Below are positions 23,090-32,847 of a DNA stretch of 64,000 nucleotides, one piece after another (position 1 is the stretch's first letter; every line of letters starts with the position of its first letter). Made by a program: the position numbers and the translations under genes. The DNA is from Siccirubricoccus sp. G192 (lineage in GTDB: Bacteria > Pseudomonadota > Alphaproteobacteria > Acetobacterales > Acetobacteraceae), in assembly GCF_019084075.1 (NCBI RefSeq), contig NZ_JAHREN010000001.1:3693501-3757500 (forward strand), given 5' to 3'. The notes beneath the pieces are model-generated. The model was not told the origin of the DNA and did not search any database. It saw only the letters and a program-made list of their open reading frames with translations.

Positions 23090-23983
23090 TCAGACCCGCT
23101 CGATGTTGCGGGTGCCGAACAGCCCATAGGGCTTGACCAGCAGGATCAGGATGAGGGCGTAGAAGGGCGCGATGGTGTACATGTTGCCCCAGTTCAGCCA
23201 TTCCGCGTCGATGTATTGCGCCCAATTCTCCAGCACGCCGACGATCAGCCCGCCGAGCACGGCGCCGATGATGCTGTCGAGCCCGCCCAGGATCACCGCC
23301 GGGAACACCTTGATCCCGTAGAAGGACAGCGCCGAGGAAACGCCGTTCACCACTCCCACCACCACGCCCGCGACCGAGGACACCACCGCCGAGATCGCCC
23401 AGGACATCGCGAAGACCTTCGGCACCGAAATGCCCAGCGATTGCGCCACCTGCTGGTCGAAGGCCGTCGCCCGCATCGCCAGCCCGTGCTTCGAGACGCT
23501 GAAGAACCAGGCGAAGCCCGCCATGATGAGCACGGAGATGCCGAGGCTCAGCAGATAGACCGTCTGCACCTCCAGCCCGAGCAGGTTCACCCGCTCCACC
23601 GGGAAGATCGGCGGGAAGGGCTTGGCGAAGACGCCGAAGATCCACTTCATCAGCGCCTGGAAGAAGATGCCGAGGCCGATCGTCGCCATGATGACGCTGA
23701 TCACCGGCTCCCCGATCAGCGGCCGCAGCACCACCACCTGCAGGATCATGCCGAAGAGCGTCATGAAGGCCAGGGTGACGAGGAATCCGGCCCAGAAGGG
23801 CAGTTGCCAGTCCGTCAGCAGCCACCAGCAGACCCAGGCGCCCACCAGCAGGAATTCGCCCTGCGCGAAATTCACCACCTGGCTGGCCTTGTAGATCAGC
23901 ACGAAGCTCATCGCGACGACGCCATAGAGCGCGCCGACGATCAGCCCGTTCAGCGTGAGCTGCAGCAGCAGCGACCAGTCCAT
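23090..23983 (-). CDS. livH: Liv-type ABC transporter permease LivH
   Basis: A 297-residue permease paired with LivM. Signature segments are LNGLIVGALYGVVAMSFVLIYKASQVVNFAQGE at the N-terminus and the cytoplasmic loop LAMRATAFDQQVAQSLGISV. The GLDSIIGAVLGGLIVGVLEN segment is near the C-terminus. Eight hydrophobic stretches are visible. It starts 5 bases after the long acyl-CoA ligase gene, which separates it from livG, an order common in proteobacterial Liv-ligase clusters. Confidence 0.91.
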   Translation of the reverse strand: MDWSLLLQLTLNGLIVGALYGVVAMSFVLIYKASQVVNFAQGEFLLVGAWVCWWLLTDWQLPFWAGFLVTLAFMTLFGMILQVVVLRPLIGEPVISVIMATIGLGIFFQALMKWIFGVFAKPFPPIFPVERVNLLGLEVQTVYLLSLGISVLIMAGFAWFFSVSKHGLAMRATAFDQQVAQSLGISVPKVFAMSWAISAVVSSVAGVVVGVVNGVSSALSFYGIKVFPAVILGGLDSIIGAVLGGLIVGVLENWAQYIDAEWLNWGNMYTIAPFYALILILLVKPYGLFGTRNIERV

Positions 23984-23988
23984 GCGTC

Positions 23989-25896
23989 CTACTCCGCCGC
24001 CATGGGAAGCGCCGCGCCCTCGCCCATCGTCACGACCGTCAGCGTGGTGCGGATGCGCTGCTTCGTGCCGTCCTGGAAGGCGATGGTGGTATCCACCGGG
24101 ATCCTCCGGTCGCCGCGATAGATCGCCTCGATGATGTCGCCGTATTTCCGCCCGATCACCCCGCGGCGCACCTTGCGGGTGCGGGTGAGCTCATCGTCGT
24201 CGGCGTCCAGTTCCTTGTAGAGCAGCACGAAGTTGCGGATGCGCTGTGGCTCAGGCAGGGTTGCGTTCACCTTGCCAACCTCCGTCCGCAGCAATTCCAG
24301 CACCTGGTCCCTCGCCGAGAGATCGGTATAGGTGGTGAAGGCGATGCGGTTGCGCTCCGCCCATTTGCTGACGATCGGGAACCGGATGCAGATCATGGCG
24401 GCCAGATGCGGGCGGCCATCGCCGAGCACCACCGCCTCCGCCACATAGGGCGAGAATTTCAGCTTGTTCTCGATATACTGCGGCGAGAACCGGTCGCCAC
24501 GGCTGGTGGTGGCGATGTCCTTGATGCGGTCGATCACCACCAGATGCCCCGCCTTGTCGAAATAGCCGGCATCCCCGGTATGCAGCCAGCCCTCGCGCAG
24601 ATCGGCGGCCTCGGCCAGGCCGAGATAGCCGGAGAACATGTTGGGGTGGCGGGTCACGATCTCGCCGACGCCATTATGGTCCGGCTCGTGGATGCGCATC
24701 TCGATCGTCTCGTCGAAAGCCACGCCCACCGTGTCGAAATCCACATCACCCGGCCGGTGCACCGTATAGGCGCCCAGCAATTCGGTCTGGCCATAGAGCT
24801 GCCGCAGCGGCACGCCCATCGCCATAAAGAAGCGGAAGGTGTCCGGCCCGAGCGCCGCACCGCCGGTCGCCGCCGAGGTCAGCCTGGTGAAGCCGAGCCG
24901 GTCCCGCAGCGCGCGGAACAGCAACTGGTCCGCCAGCGCCGAGCGCCCGCCGCGGTCCAGCGCCTCCAGCCCGAGGCGCATCCCGAGATCGAACATGCGG
25001 CGCTTGAGCGGCGAGGCATCCATGACGCGGGCGCGCACATCCGCCGCCAGCGCCTCCCAGACGCGTGGCGCGAAGAGCACGAATGTGGGGCCGATCTCCC
25101 GGAAATCGGCCATCATCGTCTCCGGCTCCTCGACGAAATTGATCTTCATCCGGGCGATCAGGCCCCAACCGAGGGCGTAGATCTGCTCCATGATCCAGGG
25201 CAGCGGCAGGACCGAGACGTATTCATCCTCCGGCCCCTTGGGATCGGCCTTCAGGTAGCTCTCGCAATGGCGAATCAGCGCACCGCCAGTGAGCATCGCC
25301 AGCTTCGGTCGCGCCGTGGTGCCGGAAGTGGTGCAGAGGATCGCCACCTCCTCGCCCCGCGTCGCCTCGACCAGCCCGGCCCAGGCGCCGGGGTCCGCCT
25401 GATGCGCCGCCTCCCCGCGCTGCACCAACTCAGAGGCGGGCAGCAGGCGCGGATCGGCGTATTTCCGCATGCCGCGCGGGTCGGAATAGATGATGTGCCG
25501 CAGCCCCGGCACGCGACCCGAGATATTGAGCAGCTTGTCCACCTGCTCCTCATCCTCGGCAAACACCGCTTTCGTGCCGCTATGCTCCAGCAGATAGGCC
25601 ACCTCGTCGTCCAGCGCGTCGCGATAGATGCCAAGCGACCGCGCGCCGATGGCATGCGCCGCGATCTCGCCCATCACCCAATCGGGCCGGTTGTCGCCGA
25701 TCAGCCCCACCACGTCGCCGATGCCGAGGCCGAGCGCGCGAAGTCCCAGGGCGAAGGCCCGGCTTCTTGCCTCGTATTCCGCCCAGGTGATGCTGCGCCA
25801 GATACCGAATTCCTTCTCCCGCAACGCCACTTCACCGCCATGCAGGCGCGCGTTGCGGAGCAGCAGCTTCGGCAGCGTGTCAGCCAAGTCGCTCAT
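23989..25896 (-). CDS. Long-chain-type AMP-dependent acyl-CoA synthetase
   Basis: A 635-residue ligase of the long type (FadD15/FAA-like), with motifs AILCTTSGTTARPKLAML, YGQTELLGAYTVH and GWLHTGDAGYFDKAGHLVVIDRIKD. The C-terminal part reads SPQYIENKLKFSPYVAEAVVLGDGRPHLAAM. The gene sits between livG (4-base overlap) and livH (5-base gap), so ligase and transporter are made together. This suggests substrate is trapped as a CoA ester on entry. It is distinct from the 555-residue ligase further down the operon, so the operon has two ligases of different classes. Confidence 0.9.
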   Translation of the reverse strand: MSDLADTLPKLLLRNARLHGGEVALREKEFGIWRSITWAEYEARSRAFALGLRALGLGIGDVVGLIGDNRPDWVMGEIAAHAIGARSLGIYRDALDDEVAYLLEHSGTKAVFAEDEEQVDKLLNISGRVPGLRHIIYSDPRGMRKYADPRLLPASELVQRGEAAHQADPGAWAGLVEATRGEEVAILCTTSGTTARPKLAMLTGGALIRHCESYLKADPKGPEDEYVSVLPLPWIMEQIYALGWGLIARMKINFVEEPETMMADFREIGPTFVLFAPRVWEALAADVRARVMDASPLKRRMFDLGMRLGLEALDRGGRSALADQLLFRALRDRLGFTRLTSAATGGAALGPDTFRFFMAMGVPLRQLYGQTELLGAYTVHRPGDVDFDTVGVAFDETIEMRIHEPDHNGVGEIVTRHPNMFSGYLGLAEAADLREGWLHTGDAGYFDKAGHLVVIDRIKDIATTSRGDRFSPQYIENKLKFSPYVAEAVVLGDGRPHLAAMICIRFPIVSKWAERNRIAFTTYTDLSARDQVLELLRTEVGKVNATLPEPQRIRNFVLLYKELDADDDELTRTRKVRRGVIGRKYGDIIEAIYRGDRRIPVDTTIAFQDGTKQRIRTTLTVVTMGEGAALPMAAE

Positions 25897-26708
25897 GTCG
25901 GCACTGCCTCCTGCGCTTCCGGCACCGCCTCATCGGACTCGCCGAGATAGGCGCGCCGCACATGCTCATCGGCCAGCACCTGGTCCGGCGTGCCCGCGGC
26001 GATGCGGCGGCCGAAATCCAGCACCATGACCCGGTTCGAGATGTCCATGACCACGCCCATGTCGTGCTCGATCATCAGCACGGTCATGCCCCATTCCTCG
26101 TTGAGGTCGAGGATGAAGCGGGCCATGTCCTCCTTTTCCTCGAGGTTCATCCCCGCCATCGGCTCGTCGAGCAGGATCAGCTTCGGCTTCAGCGCCACGG
26201 CACGGGCAAGTTCAACGCGCTTCCGCAGGCCATAGGGCAGCGTCCCAGCCACCGCCTTGCGGACATGCTGGATTTCCAGGAAGTCGATGATCTCCTCGAC
26301 CTCCCGTCGATGCGCGATCTCCTCCCGCGCGGCGCCACCCACCCACCAGAGCATGCCGGGCAGGAAGCCGCGGTGCAGCAGGTGGTGGCGGCCCACCATG
26401 ATGTTGTCGAGCACGGTCATGTGCCCGAACAGCGCCAGGTTCTGGAAGGTGCGGCCGATGCCGATGGCGGCGCGGCGGCTGGTGCGCAGCCGGGTGATGT
26501 CCTGGCCCTCGAAGCGGATCTGCCCCTCGGTCGGCCGGTAGCGCCCGGAGATGCAATTCACCATGGAGGTCTTGCCGGCGCCGTTCGGGCCGATGATGGA
26601 GAAGATCTCGCCCTGCCGGACCTGGAAGGAGACATCGGTCAGGGCGCGCACGCCACCGAAGCGCAGCGACACCCCCACGGCTTCCAGCATCGGCACCGCT
26701 TCCGCCAC
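25893..26708 (-). CDS. livG: Liv-type ABC transporter ATPase LivG
   Basis: Second ATP-binding subunit of the importer, 271 residues. Walker A is GPNGAGKTSMVNCISG. The LivG-specific LPYGLRKRVELARAVALKPKLILLDEP block joins signature and Walker B, and MTVLMIEHDMGVVMDIS carries the switch His. Family C-terminus GTPDQVLADEHVRRAYLG is present. GTG at 26708 is taken as start; an ATG at 26690 would remove six residues. It is the first gene of the minus-strand operon; its promoter should lie in 26709-26792. Confidence 0.9.
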   Translation of the reverse strand: MAEAVPMLEAVGVSLRFGGVRALTDVSFQVRQGEIFSIIGPNGAGKTSMVNCISGRYRPTEGQIRFEGQDITRLRTSRRAAIGIGRTFQNLALFGHMTVLDNIMVGRHHLLHRGFLPGMLWWVGGAAREEIAHRREVEEIIDFLEIQHVRKAVAGTLPYGLRKRVELARAVALKPKLILLDEPMAGMNLEEKEDMARFILDLNEEWGMTVLMIEHDMGVVMDISNRVMVLDFGRRIAAGTPDQVLADEHVRRAYLGESDEAVPEAQEAVPT

Positions 26709-26792
26709 CCGGACCTTCTCCCCGTTTCGTACGGCTCCCGCCGTATTCGTAACATGTTGCCCCAGTCTATGCGCCGGGAATCCGCAATGGGG

Positions 26793-27527
26793 TCACACCC
26801 TGAGGCGCAAGGCCAAGGGTGGATCATCGGTGGCCAGGGCATCAAGGCCAAGCGCCAGGGCCTGTTGGATTGTCGCCGCGTCATTCGCGCCCCAGGCGCT
26901 GGCGCCGAGCCCGGCCTCCCGCAGCGCCGCCACGACCGCCGCATCGCATTCGTTGATCGGCAGACCAAGCTCCTCCGCCCCGCAGGCATGGCAGAGCGCG
27001 GTGGCGCCGGCCGTGCCCATGCCGCGCCAGGGCTTCGCCTCCAGCAGCAGCACCAGCCGGGCAAGGCCGCCGGTGGCGGCCGCCTCCGCCACCGTCAGCG
27101 GCTGGAAGCTCATCAGCACGGTCCGGCCGCGCATCCCGGCGGCATCCAGCACTGCGAGGCAGCGCGGCACGATGCCGGGATAGAGCCGGCCCGCCGTATC
27201 CGCCTTGACCTCCAGCCGCAGCACCCGGCCCGCCTCGCGGACCATCGCCGCCACCTCGGCAAGGCTCGGCACCCCCTCCCCGCCCGTGCCGCGCAGCCGC
27301 ACCTGCCGCAATTCCGCGAGGGTCCGGCCGCGCACGGGGCCGGTTGTGTCCGTGGTGCGGTCGAGCGTGGCGTCGTGGATCACCACCACCTTGTCATCGG
27401 CCGAGAGATGCACATCCAGTTCAAGCTGCTCCGCCGGCAGGGCGAGGGCCTGGCGGAAAGCCATCCGGCTATTCTCAGGCCAGAGGAAGGCGCCGCCGCG
27501 ATGGCTGGCGATCTCGGTGCGGGGCAT
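26793..27527 (-). CDS. Glycerophosphodiester phosphodiesterase
   Basis: Splits glycerophosphodiesters into glycerol-3-phosphate and an alcohol. The 244-residue TIM-barrel protein has the catalytic His-Arg in SHRGGAFLWPENS. The metal-binding Glu and Asp sit in LELDVHLSADDKVVVIHD, whose second His is also conserved. The tail LGLDALATDDPPLAL is typical. No signal peptide is visible, so it is probably cytosolic (UgpQ-like). ATG at 27527; the egtD gene ends 49 bp upstream on the same strand. Confidence 0.88.
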   Translation of the reverse strand: MPRTEIASHRGGAFLWPENSRMAFRQALALPAEQLELDVHLSADDKVVVIHDATLDRTTDTTGPVRGRTLAELRQVRLRGTGGEGVPSLAEVAAMVREAGRVLRLEVKADTAGRLYPGIVPRCLAVLDAAGMRGRTVLMSFQPLTVAEAAATGGLARLVLLLEAKPWRGMGTAGATALCHACGAEELGLPINECDAAVVAALREAGLGASAWGANDAATIQQALALGLDALATDDPPLALRLRV

Positions 27528-27576
27528 GGCGATTCCTGCGGTTCCGGCCCCATCCTGACCGCGGCCGGGTGCCGCG

Positions 27577-28536
27577 TCAGCCCGCTTCCAGAAGCCAGAC
27601 GGAAAACAGCCGCTCCGGATCGGTCCAGGCCGCCACCGCCCGCCAGCCTGCCGCCTCCGCCAGGCTGGCCAGCCGCTCCGGCCGGTATTTGTGGCTGCTC
27701 TCGGTATGGATGGTCTCGCCGACCTCAAAGCGGATCACCCGCCCCGCCAGCCGCACCTGCTGCGCCCAGAGCGACACCAGATGCATCTCCACCCGCTCCA
27801 GCGCTGCGTTCCAGATCGCCCGATGGTGGAAGGCGGACACGTCGAAATCAGCGCCCACCTCCCGATTCAGCCGGTGCAGCAGGTTGAGGTTGAAGGCCGC
27901 GGTGACGCCGGCGGCATCGTCATAGGCGGCTTCCAGCACCGCCGGGTCCTTCACCAGATCGGCGCCCAGCAGCAGCCGCGCCCCGCGCCCGAGCGTGGTC
28001 CGGGCACGGCGGAGGAAGGCCACTGCCTCCTCCGGCTCGAAATTGCCGATGGTGGAGCCGGGAAAGAAGCCGAGCCTCGGGGCCCTGCCCAGCCCCGGCG
28101 GCAGGGCGAAGGGCAGGGTAAAATCCGCCACCACCGGCAGCACCGGCAGGTCGGGCAGCGCTGCCGCCACCCGGGAGGCGGCACCCTCCAGCCATTCCGG
28201 GGCGATATCCACCGGCACATAGGCGGCGGGTGCGGCGAGCCCCGGCAGCAGCAGTGCCGCCTTCGCGCCGTCACCCGGGCCGAATTCCACCACCGCGGCA
28301 CCGGGGCCGACAGCCTCGGCGATGGCCGGAGCCTGGTCCCTGAGGATGCGGGTTTCGGTGCGGGTCGGGTAGTATTCCGGCAGCCGCGTGATCGCCTCAA
28401 AGAGCCGTGCCCCTTCGGCATCGTAGAGCCATTTGCAGGGCAGGGTCTTGCGGGCGGCGGAAAGCCCCGCCAGCGCATCGGCGAGCAGCGCGGACCGCTG
28501 GGCCGTCGCGGCGCCGCGGAGAAGGGCCTGGCTCAT
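27577..28536 (-). CDS. egtD: L-histidine N-alpha-methyltransferase EgtD (ergothioneine biosynthesis)
   Basis: Trimethylates histidine to hercynine with three SAM, the first step of ergothioneine synthesis. The 319-residue protein has the EgtD blocks [30 protein letters not shown], the SAM loop [16 protein letters not shown] and [16 protein letters not shown]. The histidine-binding C-terminal region reads [17 protein letters not shown] at 28536 overlaps the egtB stop by 4 bases. Because of the frameshift in egtB, the raw reading frame runs egtB into egtD; that apparent fusion is an artefact. Confidence 0.93.
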   Translation of the reverse strand: MSQALLRGAATAQRSALLADALAGLSAARKTLPCKWLYDAEGARLFEAITRLPEYYPTRTETRILRDQAPAIAEAVGPGAAVVEFGPGDGAKAALLLPGLAAPAAYVPVDIAPEWLEGAASRVAAALPDLPVLPVVADFTLPFALPPGLGRAPRLGFFPGSTIGNFEPEEAVAFLRRARTTLGRGARLLLGADLVKDPAVLEAAYDDAAGVTAAFNLNLLHRLNREVGADFDVSAFHHRAIWNAALERVEMHLVSLWAQQVRLAGRVIRFEVGETIHTESSHKYRPERLASLAEAAGWRAVAAWTDPERLFSVWLLEAG

Positions 28537-29739
28537 GCCGCGTCCTCCGCCAGCCGCAGCCCGGCGAATTGCCAGCGCGCGCCCGGCGGGAAGAAGTTGC
28601 GGTAGCTCCGTCGCGCATGGCCGGGCGGGGTGGCCAGCGAGCCGCCGCGCAGCACCATCTGCCCCACCATGAATTTGCCGTTGTACTCGCCGACCGCACC
28701 CTCCCAGGGGCGGAAGCCGGGATAGGGACGATAGGCGCTGCCGGTCCATTGCCAGGCCAGCCCCCCCGGCATCCCGGAATCCCGGCAGGCCGGAGGCGGC
28801 TTCCCATTCCGCCTCGGTCGGCAGGCGTCGACCGGCCCAGCGGGCGAAGGCCTCGGCTTCGTACCAGGAGATGTGCCGGACCGGGGCGGCGGGATCGACC
28901 GGCCGCAGCCCGGCGAGGGTGAATTGCCGCCAGCCGCCCTCACCCGGCTGCCAGTGCAGCGGCGCCTCCCAGTCCTCGGCCTGGCAGGCGGCCCAGCCAT
29001 CGCTCATCCAAAGCCCGGGCGTGCGGTAGCCGCCCGCCGCCATGAAATCGAGCCATTCGGCGTTGCTCACCAGCCGGTCGGTGATCCGGTAGGGCGTGAG
29101 AAAAACCTGGTGCCGCGGCGCCTCATTGTCGAAGGCGAAGCCCTCGCCCGCCCAGCCGATCTCGACCAGCCCTTCCGGCCCCTCCAGGTAGGAAGCCGGT
29201 CCGGCTGCCGCGGCGGGATCGCGCCAGCCGGGATCATAGGGCGGATACAGCGGGTTCTGCGCCAGGGCGTGCAGGATGTCGGTCAGCAGCAATTCCTGAT
29301 GCTGCTCCTCATGCTGCAGGCCGAGCTCGATCAGCGGCAGCACCGGCTGGGGCGGGTCGCGCAGCAGCTCCGCCATTGCGGCATCCACATGGGCGCGGTA
29401 GTCGCCGATCTCCGCGGTCGAGGGGCGGGTCAGCATGCCCCGCTTCGGCCGCGCATGGCGCGGTCCGGCGGATTCGTAATAGGAGTTGAACAGATAGCCG
29501 AATTCCTCGCGGAAGCGCCGGTAGCCGGGCCGATGCGGCAACAGCAGGAAGGTTTCGAAGAACCAGGTGGTATGGGCGCGGTGCCATTTGGCCGGGCTCG
29601 CGTCCGGCATGGACTGCACCGCCTGGTCCTCCGGCGAGAGCGGCGCCGCCAGGGCCTCGGTCCTTGCCCGAATTTGCCGGTAGCGCAGCGCGAGCGGCCG
29701 GAACATACGCCTTCCGGCGCCGGGATCGATGGCATTCAT
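28533..29739 (-). CDS. egtB: Hercynine sulfoxide synthase EgtB, frameshifted in this sequence
   Basis: An iron(II) oxygenase that joins hercynine to a thiol, the second ergothioneine step. The N-terminal DinB-like domain has the iron site HEEQHQE (His-x3-His-x-Glu) near residues 150-157. The FGE-sulfatase domain follows, with [24 protein letters not shown]. An extra G in the seven-G run at 28761-28767 breaks the frame at about residue 325. With six G it continues through [17 protein letters not shown] and [14 protein letters not shown] to TGA at 28533, giving 401 residues. ATG at 29739 starts the conserved region. Confidence 0.88.
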
Positions 29740-30094
29740 GCGTGGTTTCGGTCCCCTTTCATCGCTGCTCCGCCGTATCGGGGCCGGGGCAGGTCCCGGC
29801 GCGAACCATGTGCCGCGCCGGCGCAATATGACCAAAACATCGTGCGGATGCGGCCAAGCGCCTAGAGATTTGGCGCGCCGCCAGCTTGATTATGGGCATG
29901 TGTCGTCCCGCTTCAACGAAAGGCATGCCGGTGCTGGCGGTTCCGTGAAGTTGCGGCTGAAAGGCCGTTCATGCTGGAACCGGTGGGCTGACCACGGAGT
30001 TTTGTGCTGCGGCCATAGCCCGAGACCCTGATGTTGGGCCGTGCCAGCCGGCGGCTGCTTCCTGTGCCGACCAAACCCAAGGAATTTCCATACG
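29740..30094. other. Intergenic region between divergent egtB and flippase genes
   Basis: About 355 bp with no convincing gene. It must contain the divergent promoters for the egtBD-side genes and the flippase. I could not pick out clear promoter hexamers or strong dyads. AAGGA at about 30079-30083 may serve as ribosome-binding site for the GTG at 30095. Confidence 0.5.
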
Positions 30095-31541
30095 GTGCGT
30101 CTGCGTCTTCCTGCCGCCTCCTCGTCCGCCTGGGTGCTCGCCGAAACCGCGACCTCCGCTATCTTCTCCTTCTTCTCCTTGATGCTGATCGCGCGGGTGA
30201 TCGGGCCGGAAGCAGCGGGTACCGGAGCGGTGGCGATCGCGGGCTTCCTGCTGGCCGATATCGCCTGCGCCTCGCTGTTCACGGATGCGCTGGTGCAGCG
30301 GATGGCCTTGACCGGCCGGCATGCCCGCAGCGCCGTCACCGTGCAGGTGCTGGTCGGGTTGCTGGGCGCGGGCCTGCTGGCGCTGCTGGCACCGGGGCTG
30401 GCCGCTAGTGCCCAGGCGCCGCTGGTGCTGCCGCTGACACTCGCGCTGGCGGCGCTGCTGCCTTTCTCGGCCTTCTCGGGGGCCACCGCCGGGCTGGTGC
30501 TGCGGCAGCAGCGGTATCGGCTTCTCGCGCTGCGGGTATTGGTGGGCCAGCCGCTCGGCCTGCTGGCCGGGCTGCTGACGGCACATGCGGGGCTCGGGGC
30601 CTGGGCGATGGTGGCGCAGCAGGCAGGCGCGACGCTGGCCACATTCCTGCTCCTGCTGCTCTTCTCCCGGCAGGTCCTGCGGCCGCGCCTCTCGCGCGGC
30701 GCCATCGCTGATCTCTGGCCGGTCGCCGGGCCGCAGATCCTGTCGGTGGTCGTGCTCGCGGGACGCTACCGGTTGTTCGTGCTGGCGCTCGGCATCGTGA
30801 CGGCGGAGGCTGTGGTGGCGGTTTGCAACGTCGCCTTCCGCTTGGTCGATTCGGCGCTCGGCGTGGTCTGGGGCTCGACCTCCCGCCTTGCACTGCCGCG
30901 ATTCTCGATGCTGCAGAAGGACCGTGCCGGGCTGGCCGAGGCCTATGGCGAGATCGCGCAGTTGCAGGCGCTGATCGGCATGCCGATCGCCGCTGGCGTT
31001 GCGCTGACGGCACCCGACATGGTGCAGGCCCTGCTCGGCCCTGTCTGGAGCGAAGCGGCGGCGGCGGCTCAGGTAGTGGCCTGGGTGGCGGTCTTTTCCT
31101 TCACCTGGGGCGATGCGGGAAGCCTGTTCGTGGCCCTGGGCAAGACCCGGCGCAACCTGCTGGTCTCCACCATCACCATGGTGGTGCCACTGACGGCGCT
31201 TCTGGCAGCGCGGCCCGAAACGCCGGTGGGCGTAGCAATCTGCTGGGCCGCCAGCACAGTCGCCATCGCGCCATGGCTATTCTGGCTGGTGCTGCATGAG
31301 CTGCGGAAATCGCCGCTCTGGCTGCTGCGCCATATCGCCCCGGCGCTGGCGGCGACCGGCACCATGAGCCTGGCCGTCATGCTGCTGCGTGCGGAACTGC
31401 GGGTGCCGCCATTGGCGGAATTGGTGATGGCGGCGGCGGGGGGGGGCGCTGGTCTTCGCCGCGGTGGCCTGGCTGGCGCTCGGCCGCCGCATGCCGCGTG
31501 CCCTGCACCCGATGCCACCAATGGCCGCCGCGGCGGAATAG
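30095..31541 (+). CDS. Polysaccharide flippase/export protein (Wzx-like), frameshifted near the C-terminus
   Basis: A multi-pass inner-membrane protein of the MATE/Wzx superfamily that probably flips lipid-linked oligosaccharide. It begins RLRLPAASSSAWVLAETATSAIFSFFSLMLIARVIGP and has about twelve hydrophobic segments. A nine-G run at 31438-31446 adds one base. With eight G the last segment reads GALVFAAVAWLALGRRMP and ends at TAG 31541, giving 481 residues. GTG at 30095 has an AAGGA upstream; an earlier GTG at 30041 is less likely. The next gene converges 6 bp away. Confidence 0.8.
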
Positions 31542-31547
31542 GCAGGC

Positions 31548-32846
31548 TCAGAACACCTGCACCGTTGGGATCGGCACCACGAAGCGGCCGCCCCAGCCGC
31601 GAATGGCGGACATCTGCGCCGCCACCTCTTCCCGCAGGTTCCAGGGCAGGATCAGCACGAAGTCCGGCCGCTCCTCCAGGATTGCCTCGGGAGCACGGAT
31701 CGGGATGCGGCTGCCAGGCAGCATCAACCCCTGCTTGTGCGGATTGCGGTCGACCGTGAAGGGCAGCAATTCACGTCCCACACCGCAGTAATTCAGCAGC
31801 GTATTGCCCTTCGCCGGCGCACCATAGGCCGCCACCTTTTGCCCGGCACGGCGGGCGCCAACCAGGAAGTCGAGAAGCGCGCATTTGGTCCCGATCACGC
31901 TTTCCGAGAAGCGGCGATAGGCCTCCGGCCCCTCCAGCCCCGCCGCCCGTTCGATCGCCCGCAGCCGTTCCACCGCCGCAGTCACCGGCTTCGCGGCATC
32001 CTCGACATGGCGGACGAAGCAGCGCAGCGAGCCGCCATGCGTCGGCAATTCCTCGGCGTCGTACACGACCAGCCCATGCTGGCCGAAGATCAGTTCCACC
32101 ACCAGCAGCGACAGGTAGGAGAAATGCTCGTGGTGGATGGTATCGAATTCATTGCCCTGCATCAGCCGCAGCAGATGCGGAAATTCGAATGTGGCAACCC
32201 CGCCAGGGGCCAATAGCAGACGGAACCCCTCCACGAAATCGTGCAGATCCGGCACATGCGCCAGCACGTTGTTTGCCGCCATCAGCACCGGCGCGGCGCG
32301 GGTGGCCCGCAGCCGGCGCGCCGTGGCGGCGCCGAAACAGATCACCTCGGTCGGAATGCCGCGGGCAATGGCGGATTGCGCCACGTTCACCGCCGGATCG
32401 ATCCCCAGCACCGGAATGCCGCGCCGGGCGAAGTACTGCAGGAGGTAGCCATCATTGCTCCCCACCTCCACCACCGGCGTCTGCGGGCCGAGCCGATGGA
32501 GTGCCACCATCCGCTCCGCATAGGCTCCTGCATGACGAAGCCAGGCTTCCGATACCGAGGAGTAGTAGAGATACTCGGCGAAGCCCGTCTGCGGCCTTTC
32601 CGATTCCGGCAATTGCACCAGGCGGCAATCCGAGCAGACCATGGCATGCAGCGGATAGAAGGGCTCCATCCGCCCTGCATCCTCCGGCGCGACGCAGGAA
32701 TCTGCGAGGGGCGTCATGCCGAGATCGGCGAAACTCTCAGTCAGCGGCGCGCCGCAGCAGCGGCAGGCGGCGGCGGCGCGGGCCCGCCAGCCGGCCGGCT
32801 CGCGGCGGGCCGGAACGGTCCTGGATTCGGACGCCGGGCCGCGCAT
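31548..32846 (-). CDS. Class I SAM-dependent C-methyltransferase (NDP-sugar type)
   Basis: A 432-residue protein with the three-part layout of deoxysugar C-methyltransferases. A zinc-binding N-terminus (CRCCGAPL ... VCSDCRLVQL) is followed by the SAM domain with VVEVGSNDGYLLQYFARRG and the catalytic HHEHFSYLS. The C-terminal domain includes AYGAPAKGNTLLNYCG. Such enzymes add a methyl to C3 or C5 of NDP-4-keto sugars. ATG at 32846 lies 1 base after the rfbF stop, so both act on the same nucleotide sugar. The upstream extension of the frame overlaps rfbF and is not real. Confidence 0.87.
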   Translation of the reverse strand: MRGPASESRTVPARREPAGWRARAAAACRCCGAPLTESFADLGMTPLADSCVAPEDAGRMEPFYPLHAMVCSDCRLVQLPESERPQTGFAEYLYYSSVSEAWLRHAGAYAERMVALHRLGPQTPVVEVGSNDGYLLQYFARRGIPVLGIDPAVNVAQSAIARGIPTEVICFGAATARRLRATRAAPVLMAANNVLAHVPDLHDFVEGFRLLLAPGGVATFEFPHLLRLMQGNEFDTIHHEHFSYLSLLVVELIFGQHGLVVYDAEELPTHGGSLRCFVRHVEDAAKPVTAAVERLRAIERAAGLEGPEAYRRFSESVIGTKCALLDFLVGARRAGQKVAAYGAPAKGNTLLNYCGVGRELLPFTVDRNPHKQGLMLPGSRIPIRAPEAILEERPDFVLILPWNLREEVAAQMSAIRGWGGRFVVPIPTVQVF

Positions 32847-32847
32847 C

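Noticed and set aside
25962..27887. 641-codon plus-strand frame across livG and the glycerophosphodiesterase gene
   Set aside because: It spans two clear minus-strand genes and their spacer and has no recognisable domain.
27577..29835. A natural EgtB-EgtD fusion protein
   Set aside because: The single frame arises only because the extra G in egtB shifts it into the egtD frame. The segment between is nonsense, while the true EgtB C-terminus lies in another frame and ends in an ATGA overlap with egtD.
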